The notes beneath the pieces were generated by a model. It searched no databases. It was not told where the DNA came from and worked only from the letters and a program-made list of their open reading frames with translations. Source: Blasia pusilla (taxonomy: Eukaryota; Marchantiophyta; Marchantiopsida; Blasiales). Taken from it: 64,000 bases of DNA. The stretch spans positions 20,460,001-20,524,000 of the forward strand of contig CM114273.1 of NCBI GenBank assembly GCA_050084515.1, written 5' to 3'. The translations under genes were made by a program, and so were the position numbers. Each line of letters begins with the position of its first letter. Position 1 is the stretch's first letter. Positions 46,775 through 57,059 of the stretch are shown here, piece after piece.

Positions 46775-47960
46775 TTTAGGATAGATCGGAGCGATTTGGT
46801 ATAACACGTTTGCAAGTAGTGGAGGACAGGCTCAGGATGTCAAGGATGAGCTGCTGAGGTTCTAGGAAACCTGGGAGAGTAGGTTTTCCTTCGTTTTGGC
46901 TCATTTGGAGCCATATAGAGAAACTTACTATTTTGGGTAAGTCTCCATGTTTGATAGAGTTGACTTTCAACTTTGGGAAGTGGCCCTTGACCCGCTACAG
47001 CAGGTCAGGAGCCAAGAAGGTGACTTGCAAGCACAGGTTACCGAGGAGAGAGCTTGGGAGAGGGAAGGGGATATACCTCTGGGAGAGAGAGCTTGAGAGC
47101 TCATTCTCTCGTTGTTGAACCTCTTGACACAAGGCTGCAGAGCTATGGTTCCTTGCCTTGTGAGTGTAACTCAAGCCTCTCATTAGGAGAGTGGGTTTGG
47201 TTTGACATTGAGAGAGATATGTGAGAGTGCATACATGTGAGAGCTATGGTGTTATGAGAGAGATTGGATCGTATTTTACAAAGAGAGAATGAATAAGTGA
47301 GAGAACTTCATAGGGGAGCTTGCTGGTTGCTCGCTGTTTGTTGCAGGTTCGGGACAGTGTTCCCTGCTTCATGGCTAATGGGAGTGCTCACGGGGAGCCA
47401 TGCAGTTTGCTGTTTTGCATTGCTAATTTTTGTATAGGCGAGTGGCACGCGGAAGCGTTGCCCAATTTTTGATAGGGATTGAGTATGGGGGTGGGTTTCC
47501 CCATGCATGTGCTCTCAAAAGCACCGTGTAACTTGCTGATTTGTATTTTCATAGGTTTTACATTTTTGTTGGGAGAAATCAGCGCGGAAGTGTTGCCAAA
47601 TTTTGCGTAGGAGAAAGAGACGTTGGGTTGCACAATAGTCCCCGTCAGTTTTTGGTGGAAAATAGAATGGAGAAACCAATTTTATAAGGTCATGGATCGG
47701 GAAGCTATGCAAATTGTGGAAGAAACAATGTGCAATTTCACCAGCTGAGCGTGAAGTTGTGACAGTTCTCGTGGAGCTGCCATAGCCACCGTTCCTTGTG
47801 AGTGACATTTTCCAAATGTGTGGTAAAAATCCTTGCTTGAGGTAGAAAAGGAAAATAATTCTTATGTTAGTGGGTTAGCCAAGTGGGCTTGTCACTTGAA
47901 GGAGTAAGAGGATGAAAGATATTTTGGGGTGGAGTTGACCCACCAATTGAGGAGTGAGTG
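46775..47960 (+). repeat. 5' LTR of copy D5
   Basis: The start is taken from the shared block TTTTTAGGATAGATCGGAG, also present at 56415 in the 3' LTR. The part to about 47260 matches 56405-56917, and the rest matches the D4 LTR reversed. The inner border (primer-binding site) was not located, so the end is approximate. Confidence 0.65.
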
Positions 47961-49547
47961 GGAAGTTGAGTGGCCATCCAAACTTTTAGGGGGATATTTG
48001 AGGATTTTTTTTTTAAAAATTTGGGGATGACAGCCGCGAGTCCTATAGCGTTCAGCCGTCTACAGCCTTGATGCCATGCCCACCATGACTGCCCAACCCC
48101 GTCCAGCCGCGTCCCCTAGCCGCCCGTGGTGCACGAGTCCGCCCCGCATCCCTCTTCAGACCTTTTCCCGCTCCGCGCTGCCAACCTGCCTGGGGCTGCC
48201 AACATGCCCGCTGCCGCTGGCCCATAGCTTGCCGCAAGTCTGATTTTGTGATCTGTTGTTGACGGATGTACAGCCGACCCGACGCCGTTGCTCACGCCGC
48301 CGGACCTAGTCCGTAGTCGCGGGACCGTCTAGCTCCCTGCATTGTCCATAGCCGGCCCTGGTTCGCAACTGTCTGTTGACGTGCGACTGGCTCCGTCGAA
48401 TACCGCCCTACCACGACCCGTTTATGCGGTCCCTACGGCGCTTTGTTGCGCCTACCGCACTCTGCCGAGTGCTACCGTGCCTAACCCGCGGCGCCCCTTC
48501 CGGCCATTGTCCTAGTCTAGCCACTATGTGGCACTCTTTTTCCCACGACTACAAGAGGTACGACGTGCCTGACCAAAGTAACCAACTTGCGACTTTGCCT
48601 GTGCTTCGGCGGCCGTTGGCGCTTTTGATGCGTTCCTCATCGCCGACCTAGATATGCCACCTCTTATAAATATAGTTGGACGTGGTTGCCAGACTGTGAA
48701 GTAATTTTGTCATCCGTCACCATTTCCAATGTTGCATTATGTCACGGATTGGAGATATAGGATTAACGCCGACTACCGGTGACCATCGATTTATAAGATT
48801 TACACCGCCAAAACATACTTTGTTATGGATGCCGCCACCATAGCAGGTGATTTTTGTGGATTGATGGGGTCATAATTTCTTTTCCACTTTGCCATCTCCT
48901 GAGAGGCAACTGCTCATCGAGGATCGAGTACAGTGTTGTGACGCCCGTAGCCGCAACGAGCCACTGATTGCCGTGCCGTGCCGCTCGTGGTCACACCGCA
49001 GCGTCTCGATCGCATTGCCACACCATCATTGGGAAAAGAGTGTGTGTTTTGTTGATAGAGGAGGTTATGCCACCGAGTGCCGCATTCCATTCTTGAGTGT
49101 CGTGCTATTTTTAGCCATTTTATGCCGCTGGTGCCGCACCGTACCGCTGAACTTGCACCACACATCAAGGAGATTTGAGCATCGTCAGCACCAGAGGAGT
49201 ATGACTTGCTATTTTGAGGAGTTTGTCTTCACGACCGAGTTGGGATCGAGATTTGTAGTTGCTATGGAGCGATCCGCATTTATTCAGGTTACCCATTCTG
49301 GTCTTTTGCCCTCCCATGTTAGGGATATCCGGGTATTGGGAAGTTATTTGGGATATTGGGATGCTGATGTTGAGAGCATCGATGACGTATGGGTTGAGGG
49401 GACATAGACCTATGTGAGATGTCTAGAGTTAAGGAAGGTCTTTCGATGAGACTATAGATCAGTTGATTTTGTGTACCACGCCGCTTGTTGCCGCACAACA
49501 CACGTCTCGGTGAGAGAGTGTAGGTTGAGTGACGCATGCTAGATTGA
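47961..49547 (+). promoter_or_regulatory. GC-rich leader with TATA box in copy D5
   Basis: A GC-rich block (about 48030-48660) in an otherwise AT-rich element ends in TATAAATA at 48665-48672. The sequence after it (48690-49400) matches D4 at 39850-40200 reversed. The 172-codon frame at 48889-49407 is not supported by D4 and looks non-coding. The block may be the LTR's U3 end, or internal leader sequence. Confidence 0.5.
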
Positions 49548-50570
49548 GTGATTACTCGCGAGATTGAGAGTGATCGTGTGAGAGGGGCACGTGGCTCATC
49601 ACAGCGTCCTTTCAGGATTTTGAGAGGCAAGGTAGTGGACCTAAGAGTAGCTCTTGAGGGTTTACCCGGAGTGGTGCGAGGTTTCGAGGGTGTCCACGTG
49701 AGAGATCATCTCAATCTCCATCTGTGTCGTCTTCAGACAAAGGGGAGTGTGTAGATGAGTGTGTTAGTGATCCACCATATACATTGAGTGGTCCCACTAG
49801 TTGGGCGTACGAGATGGACGATCGGGATAGAGGAATGCGTAGGTTTTTGGGTGTCATAGACACTATAGAGTTACATGACTTCATTGCGGAGTTTACGAGT
49901 TGGTGTGATTCACAACGGGCAAGGAACTTTAGAGAGTTCAACCAATTTACAGCATGGAACGGTATGTTCCAGCATTTAGAGGGGGCGCCCATGGACGATT
50001 ACCATGAGTTCTCTCACAGATATGCCCAAGAGATTGAGGCATGGCGATTCTACTATGACCCACATTATGTGTCATGGAGGGAGTTTTTCCCAGATGAGGA
50101 GGAGTCAAGAGAGGCTAATTCCTCTCACTTGTAATGTTTTAGGAGGGATCGCTTGCATTGGAGCATTTGCACCGTCTCGTCGGGTTCATCCCAGGTTCAA
50201 CCCCATGGTTGAGTTCTTCGCTGAGTTAAGGGCAAGCTACCAAGGGGTACGGACGGAGAAGTTACAGAGCATCCACGACTTCCAGAAGAGCCCGGGTAAG
50301 ATTTTGCGTGAGGCTTACACTCGCTTGTGCCTGTTGATCAATGTCACTTAGGGGGTGACAAAGGTTCAAGCTATGCATTCATATTACGCAATGCTGGACC
50401 GGACCCTACGGACACGGGAGCGGGAGGGAGTGCTTCTGATGAATACCTCCCCTCCATTGAGAGATGTTTTTAGGAGTGCCAAGAATATTGAGCGCAACAT
50501 GGCGGAGGAGACCGTAGCCACCATGGGTTCTGGGCAAGAGCAGTCACGATTTCCTACACCACCAGTGTAG
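49548..50570 (+). pseudogene. D5 gag
   Basis: In the frame from 49724: WAYEMDDRDRG, IELHDFIAEFTSWCDSQRAR, TAWNGMFQHLEGAPMDDYHE and AQEIEAWRFYYDPHYVSWRE. After a frameshift near 50130: RFNPMVEFFAELRASYQGVR and FQKSPGKILREAYTRLCLL (the gag R-x-GE-x-L-x-EAY signature, with GE changed to GK), then a stop and DVFRSAKNIERNMAEE. It provides the structural capsid function in the family. No zinc knuckle seen. The true start is probably upstream in a different frame, around 49500. Confidence 0.75.
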
Positions 50571-50720
50571 CAACGTGGACCTCGAGATAGGTTGATTGTT
50601 GCACTACAAGGTCAGGGAGGATACCAGGAGGCCGTGCCATAGAGAAGCGAGTGTGATGACTCCTATTGTTGATGCTCAGGAGGAGCATGTGTCGAGCACG
50701 TTGTTGGGGGGCGGCCACTT

Positions 50721-51345
50721 TTGTGTACCGCGCTCCTTTTTTTTTTTGCTTCCGATGTTATGACGTTGGAAGGTACGCCGATCGAGGTTTTCCGGCTGGC
50801 TGCTACGCTATGTGAGCGTGGAATTGGAGTTCCTACATCATATTTCGAGGTGATTTCCGAGGAGGTGATGGACCTGCCCTTAAAGTCGATGCTTGGGCCG
50901 TCCACGTCAGATTCATGACACGTTGCGGCTGCTAGGACGGCGGAGATGCCCGCTAGACATGCAATTGAGCATGCCATGACTTCTCCTGGTGTTGTTTTGT
51001 TGGATAACCGGGGAGAGGTCTTTGAGTTGGTGAGTCTTGGAGGTAGAGATTTTAGTCCGTTGCGCGTCTTGTTGGATTCAGGAGGGCAACCCCTCATTTT
51101 GAGGAAAGCGTTATTCAAAGGTTTGGGCTTGAAGAGGGCCGATGTGGAGCGTTGTCCATTCCGGACACACGACCTTGGGTGGAGCGAGTACCATACAGTA
51201 TATCACCTGACAATAGGTCTTGGTGAGGATTCGCCCAAGACATTCTACAGATGAGTCTGTGGTACGAGCCAAGGTGATAGTGACTGGTGCAGAGTCCCAC
51301 GACGTGTTGGTTGGTGGAGCAGTGTTGTACCCAATGGGGTTTTCC
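50721..51345 (+). pseudogene. D5 retropepsin and preceding linker
   Basis: VFRLAATLCERGIGVPTSYF lies in the linker, followed by MTSPGVVLLDNRGEVFELVS and the active site VLLDSGGQPLILRKALFKGL (Asp codon 51075-51077). D4 has DSGA at this place, so DSGG is probably a lineage change or early decay. The tail VGGAVLYPMGF lies past a frameshift near 51250. Confidence 0.8.
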
Positions 51346-51659
51346 CTGGATTATTGGGAGGAGTCAGCGTCCTACAGACCAAGATGGTAGTTAGGTAATG
51401 GGCGCCTTAACTCATTACCCGTTTGATTCACGGGTGCAATGATCGAGCGCTAGCTTGGAGATATGGAGACATTAGCACCATTTAGCAGCGCCATCACTTG
51501 GCCTAGTGATTTGATTCAAGGACATATCCATGCATAGGACACTCCCGTTTCCCGTTCTTGATATTTCTATGGAGAGGAGTGTCATGGTACCAGCATCAAT
51601 CCGTGGAGGAGAGGTGCTGCTTTGGGGCTCGACTGAGGAGCTTTGACGCTTAGCCACCG

Positions 51660-52740
51660 AGCATGTGCAGACCACGTGGAGCGAGACATTTTCACCAGAG
51701 CATGACGGGTTTGAGGAACCCAAGGTAGCCGAGAGTGCTACTATGGTACCTTTGGACACCATCTCGAATGTGTGGTGCATCCCAGAGGAGGGTATTCGCG
51801 TGCTGGATCTCTTTGGAGGGATCAACACTGGTTTAGCTGTTGTTTTGCAAGCAGGAGTATACGTGCAACAGTATATGTATGTGGAGATTGATGATGTTGC
51901 AAGGCGCACTTCATTTCACCATGTGGCACAAATACGCCTCCATTTTTCCGACTTGTTGTATGCGTCTGCTGTCCATGGATAGCATAGTTTCCTATCGAGG
52001 GATATTTCATTGTTGGGGGCGCAGGACTTGGAGCGGGTAGGGCCATAGATTTGGTCATTTCTGGTTGGCCGTATTAGGGCCAATCAAGAGTTGGACGAGG
52101 TAGCGGGTAATCTGACACTCGGTCCAGATTGTTTAGGGAGATGATGCGGATTTTGCGACACTTGTTGGAGCATCAATCTTGTTCTCTAGCATACATTCTG
52201 GAGAATGTGCCGATTTTGGGTGATTCGAGGTCCCGCGTGGTGACGAGTGCACATTAGGTACGTGCATGGATCGACCTGGAAATGTTGTTGGATGCGGTGA
52301 GTGTAGGTTTTTTGGTGGACCAACTTGGTCCCACATGAGGTTTTGCGGAGGGCGTATGCGATAGTGGAGCGTCCCTCCGATTTGTTGGTGGATTCTATTC
52401 TGGATCTAGGTTGTCGATCTCAAGGAATGAGGCACGATGATCGACCGAGATTGACTGTGATGAACAGGATTGGCATGCCACATGCAGCCTCTCTTACGTT
52501 GGTGAGTTTACCTGCTTCTTATGCATTCAAGGAGGCATGATCTGGCTTGGTTTGGGATGACCAGATAGAGAGGTTGGTGGAGCCCAACGACGATGAGCAA
52601 GAGCAAGATATGGGATTCTCCATAGGAGTGACGGCAATACGGTCACTATGAGAGGCATCAGGACGCCATGTCTTGGCTCACAAAATGGACCTGAACAGCT
52701 TGACATGGATTTTCAGCTTAGGAGTAGTTGAGTAGTGTCG
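51660..52740 (+). pseudogene. D5 C5 cytosine DNA methyltransferase domain
   Basis: The frame from 51665 gives WSETFSPEHDGFEEPK, VWCIPEEGIRVLDLFGGINT and GLAVVLQAGVYVQQYMYVEI; motif I (AdoMet binding) is at 51800-51838 and the ribose-binding acid is E in YVEIDD. After a one-base deletion near 52043 (compared with D4), motif IV reads IDLVISGWPY then a stop: the catalytic Cys codon is TAT at 52072-52074 and TAG follows. Motif VI is ILENVP (52195-52212). Motif VIII is partly deleted near 52300. The C-terminal block MDLNSLTWIFS is near 52684-52718. The family transfers methyl from AdoMet to cytosine C5. This copy is catalytically dead. The domain lies between protease and polymerase, apparently within the polyprotein. 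Confidence 0.88.
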
Positions 52741-53029
52741 TTTTCGAATGCAACATATCACAACTATTGCATTGGTGAGCCCCATGCCTACCGAGACGGT
52801 TGAGGCAATGGCTAGGGGCGAGATTTGAGGAGATTGACATACCAAGGGAGATCGGAAGAGACACCCTTTTACTTTTTGGGATGTTCTGCAGTTACGTCCG
52901 GAGATGGTGGCCACAACATTGAGCGCGGTTCCGGGTACTACACGTGGAGATGAGAGTTGTGTTGTCCGAGACTGGATTGCGCCGTAGCAACCACCTACAC
53001 CCACGCCAGAGAGTCCTACCGTAGTCACG

Positions 53030-53960
53030 ATGGAGACTTGGGAGCCAGATATGGGCCCTAAGTTGACAAGAGGAGAGCGACGTCGGATACACTAGTTCCT
53101 TAGGAGTTATAGGAGTTGTTTTGCATTTAGGATGCAGGATTTGGGTACGCTGAAGGGTCCAAGGATCCGCATTGAGTTGTCGAATGACACGCTAATCTTC
53201 TGAAGATCCTGCAGGTACAGTGACATGGAGAGGGCTCTGATTGAGAGTGAGGTTCAGGACTTGTTTGGAGCAGGACTAGTGGAGATGTCGCATGGAGAGT
53301 ATGCATCTGCCACTCTTATGCCCGCCAAGAAGGATGTGCATGGCAACTGGACGGATAGGCGGATGTGTGTAGATTACCAACCTATCAATTGGTAGACGGA
53401 ATCCAATAGGCATGCCATGCCCATCCCTGAGGAGATATTTGATGTAATTGGGCATGCAAAGTTCATTGGATTTGCGAGTTGGATACCATCAGCTGCCTAT
53501 CAGATTGGAGGACAGTCAGAAGACAACATTTTAGGGCATCGATCGTCACGGGAAGGATTGTTTGTACCAGTGGCGGTTCTTACCATGCGAGTTAAAGAAT
53601 GCCTTGGCTGAGTTTCAAAGGGTCATGGATAGGATCTTGGCAGGTCTGGATTTTGCTAGGTGTTATATTGATAACATCGTTGCGTATACCACCACGGTTG
53701 AGGGGCACGAGTGACATATAGAGGAGGTGTTTCGACAATTGTAGTTATATGGGCTGAAGCTACATCTAGGCAAGTGCAAGTTCTTCTATGACCAGATTGA
53801 GTACCTGGGTCATACAATATACCCAAAGGGCCTTGGTGTGCAGCAGATGAAAGTAGAGGCTATTTCACGCATTCCACGCCCTACAAATGTTAGTCGAGTT
53901 TGTGCATTTATGGAATTGGAAAACTTCTATCGACGGTACATCAAGGGTTTCAGTTTGATT
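53030..53960 (+). pseudogene. D5 reverse transcriptase
   Basis: Segments in order: LIESEVQDLFGAGLVEMSHG and YASATLMPAKKDVHGNW and DRRMCVDYQPINW (53230-53396), IPEEIFDVIGHAKF, then decayed FGL-type sequence near 53575-53640, and CYIDNIV at 53661-53681. The catalytic YIDD has become YIDN (AAC at 53673-53675). Homology to D4 continues into the connection domain, with RVCAFMELENFYRRYIKGF near 53898. The frame is broken many times. Confidence 0.85.
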
Positions 53961-54935
53961 GCGAAGCCGCTAACCTTGCTGACCAAGGTGGATCAGGAGT
54001 GGCATTGGGGGGATGAGCGAGAGAGAGCATTTCAGATGCTCAAGGAAAGATTGACGTCCGCGCCCATAGCGAGGAGACCGATCAAGGGGTGTCCTTTCCA
54101 GTTGCATACTGAATGGAATATGTTGGGGCTTGGAGCGATGCTCACCCACCATGAGGATGATGGTAGAGAGTCCGTGGTGGCTTACGCTAGTTGCTCGAAC
54201 AACGCTGTCGAGGCGAAGTATAGCTCTTCTGAGGATGACTGCTTGGCTGCGGTGTGGTCTGTTGCACATTTCAGGTGTTATTTATTTGAAAATCCCTTTA
54301 CCATCATTACTTATCATCAGCCACTTAAGTGGTTGATGGAGTGCGACAAGCTTACAAGGAAGCTTTCGAGGTGGGCTCTTTTGTTTCAGGAGTATGACTT
54401 CTCGATGGTGCATAGACCTAGGATGCTCAACGTGGATGTAGATGGTTTGAGCCGTAATCCATGCTTGAGTGAGCGAGATTCGAATGGAGTTGGTTGGCAT
54501 GGTGAGAGTGATAAGGAGTTGGTACCAGGATGGCACGCGTTGGTCTACTTGGGCTTGTTGGTTGTAGAGAGCCAGATTGCTGAGACTTTGATGGCGAGGT
54601 CTGATGGAGGGTCCTTAGATCCAAAGGCCGGTGAGGAGACGACAAGTGGCCGAGAAATTCACGAAGATGGAGTGGTCTTGGAGTACGTACGTGTTGGCAG
54701 CGTCGCGAGCAGAGTGGATGGTAGAGAGCGAGATCAAATCCTACAGCGAGCCAGACGGTTCCGGTGGGAGGGGACATATGTGCTGCAAGTTTGGGAGGAT
54801 GGTAGAATGCGTGTAGTGCCTCATCCTTCACAGAGAGCACATTTGGTACGTCATGCCCACGAGGAGTTGGGTCATTTTGGAGTGAAGTGGACGTACAACT
54901 TGCTCGAGATTCAGTATTGGTGGCGAGGTATGTAG
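53838..54935 (+). pseudogene. D5 polymerase connection, RNase H and integrase zinc domain
   Basis: The longest open piece of family D in the window (365 codons). It begins in the connection region (ISRIPRPTNVSRVCAFMELE), continues through ERERAFQMLKERLTSAP, and enters RNase H with PFQLHTEWNMLGLGAMLTH (family DASxxGxGAVL, the first acid changed to E-W) and AYASCSNNAVEAKYSSSEDD. TYHQPLKWLM, RWALLFQEYDFSMVHRPRM and DVDGLSRNP close the domain (final Asp kept). The integrase N-terminal domain starts near RFRWEGTYVLQVWEDG and includes HAHEELGHFGVKWTYNLL, with a CMVC pair beyond the stop at 54935. Confidence 0.85.
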
Positions 54936-55039
54936 ACTGATGTTCAGCAATTTGTTGCCAGGTGCATGGTGTGTGATTGAATTCGAGCATCATTCAATGC
55001 TATGACTCCACAATTGCATCCACTTCCGATCATGGGCTT

Positions 55040-55691
55040 AGGTCATAGATGGAGTCTGGATTTTGCATAACCTTTGCCTTTGACGAAGCGCCATAGTCGT
55101 TATGTGTTGGTGATGGTCGAGTACTTCTCGAAGTGGATAGAGTTGCTTGCATTTCTTGACAAAGTGAGTGAGAGAGTAGCGGATGCCTTCCTAGATGAAG
55201 TGTTGAGTCATTACGGTGCACCTGCTGAGGTGTTGACAGACCATGGTACACAATTTTGCAAGGAGTTTCAGGCCTTGTGTGATAAGGTGTTGATCGATCA
55301 TCGCACCACTTTGCAAGATCATCCCAAGGCGGATGGACTAGGGAAGAGGGTTGTGCAGATAGTGAAGAGAGGATTACGCAAGTATGGCTTGCAGAGAGAT
55401 CACCTAGGAGATTGGGACCTTGAGTTACCGTGGAAGGCGATGGGATACAGATTCAGCAGGCAGGCATCCTTAGCGTCTTTCTCACCGTCCTTGTTGCTGT
55501 ATGGCCGAGAGCCAGATTTACCTGCGGTCATTTGTCGAGATATTGGTGAGGTGTTGAACCTTGATGACCTTGATGTATGGATGCGAGCATGTTCTCACAG
55601 GGCTGGGTTGTTTCAGAGAGTGATGCCCATGGCGTTTGAGAACTTGGCGATTACGCAACATCGGTATACATTGAGATATGTGACTATTTAG
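55040..55691 (+). pseudogene. D5 integrase catalytic core
   Basis: First acid in WSLDFA (about 55052), then a stop; YVLVMVEYFSKWIELLAFLD; second acid in VLTDHGTQFC (Asp codon 55239-55241); and HPKADGLGKRVVQ, where the third catalytic Glu is Lys (AAG at 55344-55346). D1 (DEFSERV) and D4 (DGLAEG) keep the Glu, so this is a loss in D5. SLLLYGREPDLP closes the core. The enzyme would join the new cDNA to the host chromosome. Confidence 0.88.
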
Positions 55692-56096
55692 GGAGGTGGT
55701 TATCGACTTACTATATGGAGGTTTCATCAGGGAGACTATGTCTACTTGCAGCAGACGGCATCCACGACGTTGGATGTGACTGTAGGGCGCATCATCTTGA
55801 GAGTGCGTAACATTTTTCCATTTGGTGTTTTCTTATTGGAGGGACGCGATAGTATGGTTTGGAAGGACCATGTGCGTAACTGTGCGCCATGTCATCTTCC
55901 AAACATTGAAGGTACAGTTGATTCGAGCTTAGCAGTAATTCTTGTAAGCTTGCAGTGTATGTTGTGTGGTTCCTCCCGTGGTGCAGCCACTATGCTAGTC
56001 TATGATGGATGTTCGAGAGGATGGCATATAGCATGTCTGACGCCACCTCTCATTAGGGTTCTTGAGGGACGATGGATGTGTACCAGATGTACATAG
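55692..56096 (+). pseudogene. D5 integrase C-terminal tail with PHD finger
   Basis: After a stop at 55689, GGGYRLTIWRFHQGDYVYLQ leads into the tail IILRVRNIFPFGVFLLEGRD and VRNCAPCHLPN. A PHD-type zinc finger follows at residues 71-115 of the frame from Met 55746: C-M-L-C, then LVYDGCSRGWHIACLTPPL, then GRWMCTRC. The pattern C4-H-C3 is complete except the third ligand, which is Tyr (codon 56001-56003). The stop follows one residue after the last Cys, so the finger is the polyprotein's C-terminus. PHD fingers generally read histone H3 tails; in chromoviruses the same position holds a chromodomain. Role in target choice is inferred. Confidence 0.85.
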
Positions 56097-56276
56097 AGTA
56101 GGTAGTTCTACATTCTGACTTGTGTCTGTGATATGGATGACAAGAAGGCGATTGACGATGGGATCACATGAAGATCCGACCTTCTTGCTCTTAGTGTCCG
56201 AGAGATGTATGTCATGGTAGGTAGGCATAGATTGCTATCTAGAGTTAGAGGGACCTAACCACCAGCTAGAAGGGCG

Positions 56277-57031
56277 ATTGGAGATATTTCGGTAATTCTT
56301 GTCTCGTTGTTTGGATGCCATGAGTTAGCATGGGATCGTTTGTATTTGTGTGTATGTTTGTTGACAACAACGTATGTTGTGTAGCGATGTGTATGAGCAC
56401 GACAGCTCTCACAAATTTTTAGGATAGATCGGAGAGATTTGGTAGAGCGCCTTCGCGAGTAGAGGAGGAAAGACTCAACAGGTGGAGGATAAGCTGCTGA
56501 GGTCCCGAGAAACCTGAGAGAGCATATTTCCCCTTCGTTTCGGCTCATTTGGAGCCATGTAGAGAAACTTACTAGTTTGGGCAAGTTTCTATATTTGGTA
56601 GAGATGACTTTACACTATGGGAAGTGGCCCTTGACCCGCTACAGCAGGTCAAGAGCCAAGGAGGTGACTTGCGAGCATAGGTTACCGAGGAGAGAGCTTG
56701 GGAGAGGGAAGGGGGTATACCTCAAGAGAGCTTGAGAATTCATTCTCTCTTTGTTGAACCTATTGACACTAGGCAACGAAACTATGGTCCCTTGTGAGTG
56801 TAACTCAATCCTCTCGTTAGGAGCGTGGTTTTGGTTTGACATTGAGAGAGACATCTGAGAGTGCATACATACGAGAGCTATGGTGTTGTGAGAGAGATTG
56901 GATCGTATTTTATTGGAAATATTTTGATATTTCTTGTCTCGTTATTTGGATGTAATGAATTAGCATGAGATCGTGCGTATTTGTCTGTATGTTCATTGAC
57001 AACGATGTGTATGCGCACGACAACCCTAAGG
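56277..57031 (+). repeat. Duplicated 3' end sequence of D5 around a shortened LTR
   Basis: The stretch 56277-56404 (from GGAGATATTTCGG to GAGCACGACA) recurs at 56918-57031 (GGAAATATTTTGATATTTC to GCGCACGACA). A 513-bp LTR piece lies between the two copies. The relic D2 has one copy at about 7470-7575. It may record a tandem or nested LTR event. Confidence 0.65.
56405..56917 (+). repeat. Shortened 3' LTR of copy D5
   Basis: It matches 46775-47275 closely, through CCCTTGACCCGCTACAGCAG, AGGTTACCGAGGAGAGAGCT and GAGAGATTGGATCGTATTTT, then stops; the 5' LTR continues for several hundred bases more. Confidence 0.75.
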
Positions 57032-57059
57032 GTAATACCTATGTAGGAGGTGGTTGTTG

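Larger units (their letters stand above)
46775..57035 (+). mobile_element. Family D gypsy with DNA methyltransferase and PHD finger (copy D5)
   Basis: The most complete family D copy. Plus-strand order: LTR (46775 to about 47960), leader with GC-rich block and TATA box, gag (49548-50570), linker, protease (active site 51075), methyltransferase (51660-52740), reverse transcriptase (53030-53960), RNase H, integrase, PHD finger (55956-56090), 3' untranslated part, shortened LTR (56405-56917). Key catalytic residues have decayed: methyltransferase Cys to Tyr plus a stop, polymerase YIDD to YIDN, integrase third acid to Lys. It cannot transpose by itself. The LTR limits are approximate. Confidence 0.85.

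Noticed and set aside
48889-49407. 172-codon frame before D5 gag
   Set aside because: The matching D4 stretch does not encode the same protein, and no gag-like motif occurs before about 49550.
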